Assembly: GCF_000090795.2 (NCBI RefSeq) | Contig: NW_003546556.1 | Location: forward strand, 26,721 to 77,766 | Length of the DNA: 51,046 nucleotides | Origin: Amphimedon queenslandica | Taxonomy: Eukaryota > Porifera > Demospongiae > Haplosclerida > Niphatidae | Direction of reading: 5' to 3' | Shown here: in pieces, positions 33,239 through 44,398 of the stretch | Numbering within the stretch: the stretch's first letter is position 1 | How the letters are laid out: every line of letters begins with the position of its first letter | Position numbers and translations under genes: made by a program | Notes under the pieces: generated by a model | Databases searched by the model: none | What the model was told of the DNA's origin: nothing | The model's input: only the letters and a program-made list of their open reading frames with translations

Positions 33239-35912
33239 TTATTCTTTAAAGTTTCTTGAAGCTAGTAATATATCAACATCATCAAGTGACAATACTTCAG
33301 GTATAGCATCTGGAGAACTCTGTCAAAATAATACATTATAATAAGCATAATATTTCTTTAATCCTCCAATCTTCACTATACATGTACAAGTACATGTATA
33401 TTTACTTTAATTATTTTCTCAAATAAAGTATCTCCAATCATAACTTGTACTAATTCTCTAACTGATATCAGCTCATTCATTAGTGCCTGTTAAGATAACA
33501 TGAAGTAAACATTTTACACATTACTCCACTCATGCATGTAACTAGAAGAATTTGTATATGTACATTGAGTAAGAAAAGGGCATTAATGTGTAAAAGATGT
33601 ACATGTACATTATTACCTGTAGAGCAGCACAGCTCTGTCTCTGACTGTTAGAGTAGCCAGTATTACTGAGGGCATACAACAACTGATGGACCACATTAAC
33701 CTACAGATCATCATCATTAATATAATATACATGTACATTTAATGTAGCACTGTATGTTAAATATTATAATACACAATCACTTTATTGACTGACCTCCACC
33801 AGTTTCTGTGCTAGGTGAGGGTGTCTCTCTATTATCTCCCTGTCATGTGACATTACAATAAGATCATGTGATACTAACTATTACTTTATTATTTTTGCAG
33901 AACTTTCCTGCTGGACCTGAGCAGTGACAATACCTAGGAAAGAGTAGTGTTAATAATTTAATTAATATTCATACTTCTTCCAGCCCCTCCTCCTTTAGAT
34001 GTGACGTCTTCAACCTTCAACAGATTAACCAGCCCCATTAGCAATGGCTGCTGTATCTCCTCATCCTCCAATAGATCATTAATGAGTAGACCAGCTAGTG
34101 TACATGATACCGTAGGGCGCCGTTTTTTCGAGGGCTATGAATTTCGTGGATTTTTATTTCGTGAATTTAATTTTCGCGAATTTATGCCGTCTGCCATCTT
34201 GTACCGTATTGATTTGATTTTCGCGAAAGTAATTTTCGCGAATCTTTAAAAAAATCGCAAAATCCGCGAAATTTATAGCCCTCGAAAAAAAGGCGCCCTA
34301 CGGTACATAATGAAGAAAAGGAAACGAGAAATAGAGCAAAGTTTATCTATTTATTTATTTATTTATTTTATACATTTATTTATTTATTTTATACATTAAT
34401 TTATTTATTCATTTATTTATTTATTTATTTTATACATTACCTTCACGTTGAATATCAAGATGTAAGCTCCTCAGTAGCATTAGCAATGGGTCAACAATGG
34501 AGCCACTGACAACACCAATGGAAGGCTAAAAATTAGAATACTTGTACCTGTACAGTAGAGTAGAGTATCATTAACCTGTATTAGTCTCAGTGTGTAGGCT
34601 GAGAGTCTCTGAGCTTCAGAGGATGAAGAGGCCAGTAAAGCAATCAGTGCTTTATATACTTGTGTCTGGTACCTGGGATTAGCCTAAACAACAACAACAA
34701 CAACAACAATAATAATAACAATAATAACAACAATAACAATAACAATGATAAACTAGGCAATACATGAGCTACATATACATATACATGTACATCATCCAGT
34801 GATACAGGCTTGCCACAAAGCATGCTAAGAGATAAGAGCTACAACAGTGCATGCATGGCTTTTGGAGCAACTTTTAAAATTCATAAAAAATCCAATTTTA
34901 ATCGGAATCAGCTCAAACTTTCTATACAATGTAAGAACAAGTATATGTATTAGAAAAATTTATAAAAATAAAAAATTTTCTCCCAGTGATTTTTGACAAA
35001 ATCTCCTGTACTATAGTACAGGAGATTTTGTCAAATTTTGAAATAATTCTTATTTGCAAGTCACTTACCATTGATAGTTCATGCAGGAGGTGCTGAGCAC
35101 ACTCTTGAGTTTCTGATAGTTGAGACCGTCCAAGACACTCGGCAGCAACTTTGATACCTAAAAATAAACAATAATAACAACAATAATAAATATAGTTGAT
35201 CTCTCTCCCCTCTTTCTCACACCATAGCTTTCACATATCATTTCTTTAAAGTGTCTTCCCTTCTTTGATATTTGAGTTAATAAACGAAGAGCTTCTGATT
35301 TGTCTGCCTCTTCACACGACTTCAAGTTAACAATTTCAAGTGAAGTGAGGATACCACCCACTTCAAGGAACTCTGTCAAATAACTGAGAGAGAAAGAGAG
35401 AGGGGGAGAAGAACAATTTCTTTTTTCTTAAGCAACTCCTTAAAAATATAATTTTGATCAAAATCAGGTCTAAACTTTGTACATAATACATAATGGATCA
35501 ACAAAGAGTTCTCTCCATTATTTTTTGCTGAAATAGGATACCATGCTATCGTGAATGTACACTGCATTGCTACATGTACTGATGTACTTGTCAGATGTGG
35601 CTTTACCTGGCTCCTATATTGATAAATACTCCAATACATTGCAACTGTATGCCAACACATGTGCCAAACATGTACCTGGAAAGAGAAATAAAATGAAAAG
35701 TAATTACATAATACTGTGTACATGTACATGTACCATAAGTACATTGTATCCGGGACTTTCAGCTATACTTAAGTACAATACAGTGAAGTATCTTACGTAA
35801 TCCTAAGCCAGGCGGTGAGTCTAGCGAGGAAGAGGCTAGAGCAGTCATTAAAGTGTGCCTCTAGTTGAGGTTGAGTCATATCACTACAAGTATTGAGGAA
35901 CTCCTCCAGCAT
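33239..35912 (-). CDS. ARMH1: Armadillo-like helical protein ARMH1-B, 12 exons
   Basis: Exons 35797-35912, 35607-35675, 35223-35383, 35069-35157, 34576-34683, 34441-34525, 33975-34094, 33885-33933, 33794-33839, 33617-33700, 33406-33486 and 33239-33319 have exactly the same lengths as ARMH1-A and give 362 aa. Identity with ARMH1-A is very high through exons and introns, so this is a recent duplicate. Its 5' flank (35999 onwards) differs from ARMH1-A and contains no other gene, so this copy is more likely to keep the ancestral promoter. A MITE (34110-34303) sits in the intron upstream of exon 33975-34094. Conserved landmarks are as in ARMH1-A (EFLEVGG, ICESYG, NTSYSNSQR). Function unknown. Confidence 0.88.
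34110..34303. mobile_element. CCGTAGG MITE, 194 bp, with an empty site in ARMH1-A
   Basis: Ends CCGTAGGGCGCC and GGCGCCCTACGG, with about 45 bp of inverted repeat and three mismatches. TA flanks both sides (34108-34109 and 34304-34305). The same intron in ARMH1-A reads TACATGATAACATAATG at about 17916 with no element, so the insertion followed the block duplication. Confidence 0.92.
34992..35035. repeat. Perfect 44-bp palindrome in an ARMH1-B intron
   Basis: The sequence reads the same on both strands about a centre at 35013/35014 (CTCCTGTACTATAGTACAGG). The same arms in ARMH1-A flank about 70 bp of extra sequence (18638-18710). Confidence 0.95.
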
Positions 35913-36304
35913 TGCTTCTCTTTCTTGCACCGTTCCCTTTGATATGAGAGCATTAGGTATTCGTATTCACTGGCAATAGGTCTCTTACTTTGTCCCAGCA
36001 TGAAAGAATGTGCCTTATCTCTTGGAAGCTACCAGGCGCCATTTTTTAATAGTTTAGTTGTCATGACGACCTTGCACAGCACGTGACTAGTTAATTGACA
36101 CGTGTTTCCACGTGATCCCTCATACAAATCAATTTTTACAATTAAAGTGAGGTTTCTTAATAACAATGCAACACAATTACTGTAATAATAATAATACAAC
36201 ACAATTATTAGTAATGGTACAACATAACAGTACAACAATTATTGATAATTAATATAAAACTATGCATTAATTTTATATCTTGTTTTTGGTGTGCTTCCAC
36301 TGTT
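35913..36304. other. Intergenic: ARMH1-B 5' flank and filamin 3' end
   Basis: About 390 bp. The first 85 bp are shared with ARMH1-A and may hold 5' UTR; the rest is unique to this copy and includes GGCGCCATTTTTTAAT (36035-36050), CACGTGACT and CACGTGATC E-box-like words (36080-36115). No ORF. Confidence 0.5.
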
Positions 36305-39300
36305 TCAAATCCTTTTTGACTTCTTTTTCCTCTTCTTCTTTCCCTCATCCTCCTCCAGCAAAGGCATCTCACCAGTAGCAACATACACTGGGCTATACTT
36401 AACAGGTAGTTCTGTAGGGATGCCATCCTCACCTTCGAAACTATAAAAACCTCCAGCCTTAGCTCCAGCTTTCTTAGTACCACCCTGGCCCTCATCGCCA
36501 GTAAATACAACTTTCTTCTCTTTTTGTCTTGGAGGTGTGGCAGCAGTAGCTGCAGGACCATCATCTTCTGAAATTTTATAAAGTTTAGACCAATCTGCTG
36601 CCATTTTCTTTCCAATGGGCGTCTCATCTCCAAGCATGCCAGCATTCCTTGCCATAGCAGCTTCAATACTTGTTGAAGTCATCGACTTTTGTAGTTTTTT
36701 CTTTGGTTTCTGTTTGTCATCAAATTTCGGAGGTTGCGAAAGGAATCCTGGTTTTGCAAATGACCGCATAGAAGAAGGCGTAGACGAAGAAGATTTATCT
36801 AGTTCAGGTATGTCAGGTATGTCTTTCACAGACATGTCCGTCCTTGCTCTTAGCAGTTTCCCTCTCTTTTTCTTTGTCACTTCTCTGCTGAAATCAGTGT
36901 CTAGAGTTCGAGCATCAGGTACATCTTTTAAAGACATGTCTGTAGCTCTTTTTAGTAATCCCCCTTTCTTCTTTGGCTCCTCTTTCCTGAAATCTTTATC
37001 TAGAAATGAGTCATTGGAAGTGTCTTTAAAAGACAGAGCTGTCCTTGCTCTTTGTAACATTCCTTTCTTCTTTGTCTCATCCTTCTTGCTGAACTCAGCA
37101 GCACTCATTACTGCTAAAGTTTCTCCTTTCTTTAGCATTCTCCCCCCAGGCCCAACTCTCCTACCTGCTGCCTTCTGTGAGGCCTCATCATCTAAAATGA
37201 AAGAAGAGTCTCTCTTTACGAGCTGTCTACGTTGATGGATGTGTTGAACAGTTCTTTTAGTAGTGGCTCCAGCCTCTTCTCCCATCATTCCTAGCAGTGT
37301 TGGATTGCTGCTACTTCTCTTCAAAGCTTTAGGCCCACCACTGCCAGTCATATAGGTAGGACTAATGACCTGGGTTGGTCCTGCACCAGGTAACCCTTGT
37401 TGAGAAACTGGGGGTGCCCCCATACCAGCCATTATCATCAACTGCTGGGAACTACTTCTCTTCATTAGTTTCTTCTTTCTCTCCTTTTCCTTTTTCTCTC
37501 TCTCCAGCTCTTTCTTCAGCTCTCTCTCCTCCATTTCCCTACGTCTCTCCTCTTCATGATCAATCACATGGACTTTAAATGGACTGCCGGGGACGTCAAA
37601 GTCATCCCATTTAATTGTGACCTCATAGTCACCGCCTTCTCTTGGGAAATATGTTCCTTTCAATCGACGAGGAGCATCAGGGTCAATAGGTGCCACATCA
37701 ACTTTAAAAGCATCTTTGACTCCATGCAATACAACTGTGAGCGTACCAATACCTACATTATAATGAAGAAAATTAATAATAAATTATTATACAGTTGCAC
37801 ATCAATTAAAAAAATTAATACATGTATAGTAAAATGTCATAATTCCTTAAAATATTTTTCTGTAGTAACTGGAAAGCTATTAATTGTTGCAGTGCTTGCA
37901 CAGTTTTAATTCATTGTGCAATTATTAATATCTAGACTACATTAGAGTATAAGCTTATTATATCAACAGTACATGAGCTAGGGTATAACTCTTACCTGCA
38001 TCATCAGTCTCAATGAAGAACTCAGCCTCTTTCCTTGCTTCAATCTGAGGCGAGAGTCCAGGACCATAAGCTCTCACTTTAGTATAATCCGGTTCAGTCC
38101 GGACCTTAATGTCAATGGGAGAGAGTGGAATGTGGACCTGCCCCCACCAGATATTGATCCTGTGCCAGCCAGAGAGTTTAGTTTCTATCTTTAAGGAGTA
38201 GATACCATCATTGTCATCAGCTATAAAGATCTTTGGGCTTGTTTTCTTTGGTCCTTGAACAACTGCCTGGAGCTCCCCATATCCAGCGTTCTTCGTATCA
38301 ACAAAGAGTTCAAGAGGTCGTCCACGGAAATGGAGTGCATTTGGATGCATGGCTGGTCCATAAACACGGCATTTGGATGCGTCAGGAGCAGGGAAGGCTG
38401 TGACTTTGAAGTCACAGCCTGGGATTGGTTTACCATAAAACTTGACAGTAATGAGGTACTCCCCCTCAACAGGAACAGTATAGGTAACGCCATAAGTCTT
38501 GTTATTCAAATCCTCAATTTTGGACTCAACCCTCAGTGTCTTATCGGCACTGACAATATCAACAGTCAGTGAGTCAGAGCGCTTAGCTAGGAGGCCAGTC
38601 TCTGGTGTGATGATACCAAATCTAGCTGGTCTACCAGTCATTGCTTTCTCCAGCCCTGGACCTTTGGCTGAGCAGAGATTAGGATCTGCTATTGTAGCTA
38701 TTGGTTTATGAAAAGGACTCCCTGGGGTGATAAAACCAGCTAGAGTGGTGACTACTTCGATAGGACCAGGTTCTGTTGGTGTGAAGCTGAAGGTGTAAGT
38801 ACCGTCCCTGTTGTCTCTTGCTTCTGGTGAGTACTCTAGTATCGGACCTTTAGCTGTAACGAGAGGTTTTTCATCCCCTGCTCCAGTTGCATTAAGAGTA
38901 AAGGTAATAGGCTCGTTAACAAAAGACTCTGAATCATCCCAATCAACCATTGTGACTTTAGTGGGATCAACTATCACCAAGTCAAAGGCTGATACCTCCC
39001 TCTCTGCTACGTTGATTTGACCTTTGACCTGTCCCAATTTTAACGGAGTCACAGTTAGTGTGTAAGCCCCTGCTTTGTTTTGTTTGACAGTTTTAGCAGC
39101 AATAACATCATCATCATCATCATCATCACCCAATGCATTGCTGATACTAAACTCAACTTCAGGATTACCAATACTGGGACCTTTCAGCTCTATATCTAAC
39201 TTCTTTCCCAATTGAAGATGCTTTGGCACATCAGTAATAACTTTCCACTCTGCAGTATCCAGTACAGGTACTGTAAAGGGATTACCAGGGACTGGGGCAC

Positions 39301-42300
39301 CTCCCATTAACACCTCTAGTGCATGCTCACCTGAGTCAGTAGGTACAAAGGTCACTCTGTATTTGTTGTCAAATTTCTTGGCTCTTTTCTCTCCTTTTTT
39401 CTTTTCTTTATTCTTCCCTCTGTTTCCTTGAAATGGCCTCTCCTTTTTTTTCATTCTCTTTTTAGCTCCAACATCTGACTCTAAACCTTCTCCATCCTCA
39501 ATTATTATCTCTTCAATATCAGCTCTTTCATCATCACTACGGTCACTACCATTTCCCAAATCTTTCATTTCTTTCCTTTCGTCATCTATCCCTTCTTCTC
39601 CATCTATCCCTTCATCTCCTTCATTTCTTTCTTCTCCAGTTCTGCTGCTGCTATCTTCATCTTCAGCATCATCAACATTAGTATAACCTATGCCATCTTC
39701 TTCTCCTTCCTCTTCAGCATGATCTCCCTCTCTTTCACTTTTGTACCCTTTTCTTTCTCCTTCTCCTTTCTCTTCCTCTTCACCCCCTTTGCCTTCCTCG
39801 CCTACGTCATCTCCTTTTCTCTTTCCTTCCTTTTTTTCTTCTTCTTTTTCTCCTTCTTCTACTTCATTTTCTTCTTCTAATTCCTCCTTCTCCTCCTCCT
39901 TTTCTAATTCCTCTTCTTCTTCTGATTCCTCTTCTTCTTCCTCCACTTCTACTACTTCCAGTATTTTAGTATCTCCATTAGGTAGAGTTACTCTTGCCTC
40001 TGGCTTCACATCACTTGCATAAACACTGAAAGAGACTGGTTTTCCAGTCAGCACAACCCCATCAATCCCAGACACTTTGCATTTATCAGGATCACAGACA
40101 AAGACGGTGAATGGTGTTTTCTTTATATCCTTACCAGCTACAGTTATGCTCACATCAGTTCTACCAGTAGCTGTTGGTAGCAGAGTAATGGCTGCAGTGT
40201 CTGGGTCTTCTATTAGTATGGAGTCTGTTACAGAGGCAGAAGGGAAGCCATCAGGATTAGTGACATCAACATCAATAAAAGGAGAGCTTCCATAAGCTCT
40301 ACCCTTCACCACAATCTCATGTGGTTTGTTAACATGGAGGTATTGAGGAGGGTCTTCAGTCATTGTCCATTCTGATGGATCAATGACAATAACTTGCAAT
40401 GGACTCTTGTTTATTTCTTCATCGTTGAGGTGACAGGAGACAGTGTAGGGACCTGCTTCAAGGGGAATGAACTTTGCCTTAGCTTTGTGTGTTCCTTCAA
40501 GAGTAACAACAGCCTCAGCTGTGGGACCTGTTATGAGAGATTAACATGTAGTGACATCTGTTATGAGTTTTACTTTTAATTTTCTATTTCGATATGTACA
40601 TTGTATGTGAGCCATTTTTTGAAAAACCATAGGCATTAATTTTATCAAAATTATGGCATTTTTAAAATTGACCATAACTTGGAAAATTGAAGTCGGAATC
40701 AGCTTAAACTTTCTACACAGCATAAGAACATCAATATGTATCAGAAAATGTAATAAAAATTAGGGGTGATTTTGGAGCCATTTTTTGGAAAAAACCATGG
40801 ACTATAGCCTTGGGTATTTTTCAGAATTTCGGCATTTTTAAAAATTGGCTGTAATTTGGAAAATTGAAGTCGGAATCAACTCAAACTTTCTACACAGCAT
40901 AAGGGCATCAATATGTATCAGAAAATGTAATAAAATTTGTGGTGATTTCGGAGCCATTTTTTTGAAAAAAACCATGGGCTATAGCCTTGGGTATTTTTCA
41001 GAATTTCGGCATTTTCTTAAAATGGCCGTAACTTGAAAAGTTGAAGTCGGAATCAGCTCAAACTTTCTACACAACATAAGTACATCAATATGTATCAGAA
41101 AATGTAATAAAAATTTGGGGTGGTTTCGGAGCCATTTTTTGAAAAAAACTATGGGCTATAGCCTTGGGTATTTTTCAGAATTTCGGCAATTTCTTAAAAT
41201 GGCTGTAACTTGAAAAGTTGAAGTCGGAATCAGCTCAAACTTTCTACACAGCATAAGTACATCAATATGTATCAGAAAATGTAATAAAAATTTGCAGTGG
41301 TTTCAGAGCCATTTTTTGAAAAAACCATGGGCTATAATTTTTCAGAATTTCAGCATTTTAAAAAATTGGCCGTAATTTGGAAAATTAAAGTCGGAATCGA
41401 CTCAAACTTTCTACACAGCATAAGAACATCAATATGTATCAGAAAATGTAATAAAAATTTGGGGTGATTTCGGAGCCATTTTTTGAAAAAACCATGGGCT
41501 ATAGCCTTGGGTATTTTTCAGGATTTCGGCATTTTCTTAAAATGGCCGTAACTTGAAAAATTGAAGTCGGAATCAGCTCAAACTTTCTACACAGCATAAG
41601 TACATCAATATGTATCAGAAAATGTAATAAAATTTGTGGTGATTTCGGAGCCATTTTTTGAAAAAAATCATGGGCTATAGCCTTGGGTATTTTTCAGAAT
41701 TTCGGCATTTTCTTAAAATGGCTGTAACTTGAAAAGTTTAAGTCGGAATCAGCTCAAATTTTCTACACAGCATAAGTACATCAATATGTATCAGAAATTG
41801 TAATAAAAATTTGTGGTGATTTAGGAGCCATTTTTTGAAAAATTTCAGCATTTAAAAAAATTGGCCGTAATTTGGAAAATTGAAGTCGGAATCGACTCAA
41901 ACTTTCTACACAGCATAAGGGCATCAATATGTATCAGAAAATGTAATAAAATTTGTGGTGATTTCGGAGCCATTTTTTGAAAAAAATCATGGGCTATAGC
42001 CTTGGGTATTTTTCAGAATTTCGGCATTTTCTTAAAATGGCTGTAACTTGAAAAGTTTAAGTCGGAATTAGCTCAAATTTTCTACACAGCATAAGTACAT
42101 CAATATGTATCAGAAATTGTAATAAAAATTTGTGGTGATTTAGGAGCCATTTTTTGAAAAATTTCAGCATTTAAAAAAATTGGCCGTAATTTGGAAAATT
42201 GAAGTCGGAATCGACTCAAACTTTCTACACAGCATAAGGGCATCAATATGTATCAGAAAATGTAATAAAAATTTGGGGTGATTTCGGAGCCATTATAATT

Positions 42301-43920
42301 TTACCTGCTGCCTTCAAAGCCAACTGTCCAATGACCAGTTCAGGACTAGCCCCGAGATCAATTGGTATCTCAATCTGCTCCTTAAGAACCCCAACTCCAG
42401 TCTCAGTAAAATCAGGCTCACCCATTGTGAGCTCATCGGCTGCAGTCTGCAACTTGGAGTACTTAAAACGACTCAAATAAGTAGCAACAATAATCTCGTC
42501 CACCTTAGGATCGGAGAGTTCATCTGGACCAACAGGACAGACTATGTCTAGTCGACTCCTGGCAAGCTTAATGCAGGTATCAAGATTATCTTTAGCCTTG
42601 TGTGGGTCGAGGTCCTTCCATGATGGAATAAGGCCGGGGTGACAAGCCTCCATTAGCGCTGCTAGATTAATACCGTTGTTCCAGTCAGTGGAGAGGTTTG
42701 TTATACCTTGTTGAGGTATTATTGCTTGTATCCAGGAGAGGAGTATCTCGCTGGCGGGAACAAAAAAATAAGAGACGTAAGTCATGACGCTTAAATCATC
42801 AACGTCAGGATTATTGAGATCTTCTGGGTCTAGGATCTTTGGTATTTCAAAATTATCCTCAGCAAGCGTCATACCAAGTTGACAGTTTTCCAGACCATTT
42901 TTAGGACTCAGGGAGGCGTGGTTCGGACAGAGGCCGGGCTTCAAGCGATCGACTAGCCCACAAACTGCTCGTCCATCGTTCCAATCGGTAGTGAAGTTCT
43001 GAATATTGTAGTCAGGGATCTGAGTGTGGAGCCACTCCTTCATGGCTTGCTTGGTAGAGAGACCACGCCCACTGGAGCGTATCTGGAAGTGACCAATAAG
43101 AGTCCATATCAGGCCAAGAATGAGCTTCAAATTGCAGCCGTAGATATCCTCAGGACCTGAAAAAAATATTACTTTATAATAATTGTCATATTTTCCACCA
43201 CAAAAATAAACCGGTATACAGTATCTTAGTTTTATTTTTGGCATATTCAATGATGGCTCAATGATGCATGCATGGTTGAAATCAACACCAAACTGATATA
43301 TAAACAGCCCAGTCAATATTATCTGGCTGTATGGTAACCTCCAAACTAAATTGCGACCCAAAGAGCAAAATAAAATACAACAGTAAGTTTATATTGTGCA
43401 ATAAAGAATTGATCCATTAAATATATCTCTCACCTATATTTACAAGTTTGATGTTTTCAGCTTTGATAAACTTAAATACAAGAGACAGATTCTCCATACA
43501 CTGTATCTTTGAAACCGGTTTCTTATTGTACTTGCCCACTTTGCGAGGCTTTGCTAAGTTCTCCAGGAGCAAAATGAGCAACAGCCCGTCCGTCAGGTCG
43601 TGCTGTAAGTCATTCACTGAATGCTTGGCGACCTTGAGATTCCCTCTGAGGCGGTCGTTGAACCAATTGGTGAAGACCTTCTTCAGTATCTGCGCATCCT
43701 TATTCTTGGCAGCCATGACTCGCTCTCTGTAGACTAGGAAAAGACGCAGTGAGATCTGCGTGAAGATGAAAGGTTAGCTGTAGTTGCACCGAGAGATGAA
43801 TATCAGTAGTCTGCCAGCCACACCTAAACTTATATCTTGAAGTAACTTATTCATTGTTCCTTCAAGTAGTAGATTAGATACTTCCTTTAGAACCAAAACC
43901 TTAGCTTTACCTTCATCCAT
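36305..43920 (-). CDS. Filamin-like actin cross-linker with three CH domains (jitterbug type)
   Basis: Modelled exons 43824-43920, 43434-43733, 42305-43156, 37996-40527 and 36305-37752, all in phase, 1742 aa. If the ATG at 43716 is used instead, the first exon is dropped. CH1 (about 45-158: FTNWFNDRL, LILLLENLAKPRK, KLILGLIWTLIGHFQI) and CH2 (about 165-265: AMKEWLHTQIPDYNIQNFTTDW, PKILDPEDL) are followed by CH3 (about 268-372: LLSWIQAIIPQQGI, NLAALMEACHPGLIPSW). Three CH domains plus filamin repeats is the Drosophila jitterbug arrangement (from memory). About eight filamin Ig-type repeats follow, several ending in PGSPF/PGNPF-like motifs. One repeat carries a ~190-residue acidic insert (residues about 610-802). 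The C-terminal ~400 residues are not filamin-like: a charged coiled-coil-like stretch, then a Lys-rich tail with internal repeats. Expected to bind F-actin in the cortex. The intron 40528-42304 is almost entirely 177-bp satellite. Confidence 0.92.
40605..42290. repeat. 177-bp satellite, array 3, in a filamin intron
   Basis: Ten cores begin near 40731, 40908, 41085, 41262, 41429, 41605, 41781, 41923, 42100 and 42243. Spacing is 176-177 bp except 167 once and 142-143 twice. The last four units repeat as a long-short pair, a small higher-order unit of about 320 bp. Same orientation as arrays 1 and 2. Confidence 0.96.
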
Positions 43921-44398
43921 AATTATAAAGAGAAGATGAGAAAGGCTAAAAGAAAGGACAACTTCTCACTCCATTTTAATGCATGTACCCAGAAGGGTGT
44001 GGCTAAAGCTAATGTGAATTTATTTATTATTTTTTCCCTTCACATTTTCAATGTACAACATGTCCAAAAAAATTAATAATAATAACAAATAATAATAATA
44101 ATAATAATAACAAATAATAATAATAATAATAACAAATAATAATAATAATAATAATAATAAATTACTTGTACATAATTCAAAAGAGAGAGAGAGATAATTA
44201 CGATACGTCCACACACATACAATTAAAATAGTGAGATATCCTACAACTAAAAGATGTTCTAAAATAAGAAATAAGACAAAGCGAAGCAAGGCATGTTTTA
44301 AATATCACTGAGAAAAGACAAACAAAATGAAGACGACAAAAAGGCAGCAGAAAAGGATGAGAAAAAGACTAGGATATACTAGGATATACTAGAATATA
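43921..44398. other. Intergenic between RAB11 3' end and filamin 5' end
   Basis: About 480 bp, both neighbours on the minus strand. It holds an interrupted AAT/AAC microsatellite (44065-44163), a short GA run near 44183 and a threefold AGGATATACT-type repeat (44370-44401) overlapping the RAB11 stop. No gene. Confidence 0.6.

Noticed and set aside
36615-37235. 206-codon plus-strand ORF
   Set aside because: Antisense of the filamin tail exon, which has recognisable repeats and a much longer frame.
39741-40022. Ser-rich plus-strand ORF
   Set aside because: Antisense of the Glu-rich filamin insert; Ser/Ser/Pro is the mirror of Glu codons.
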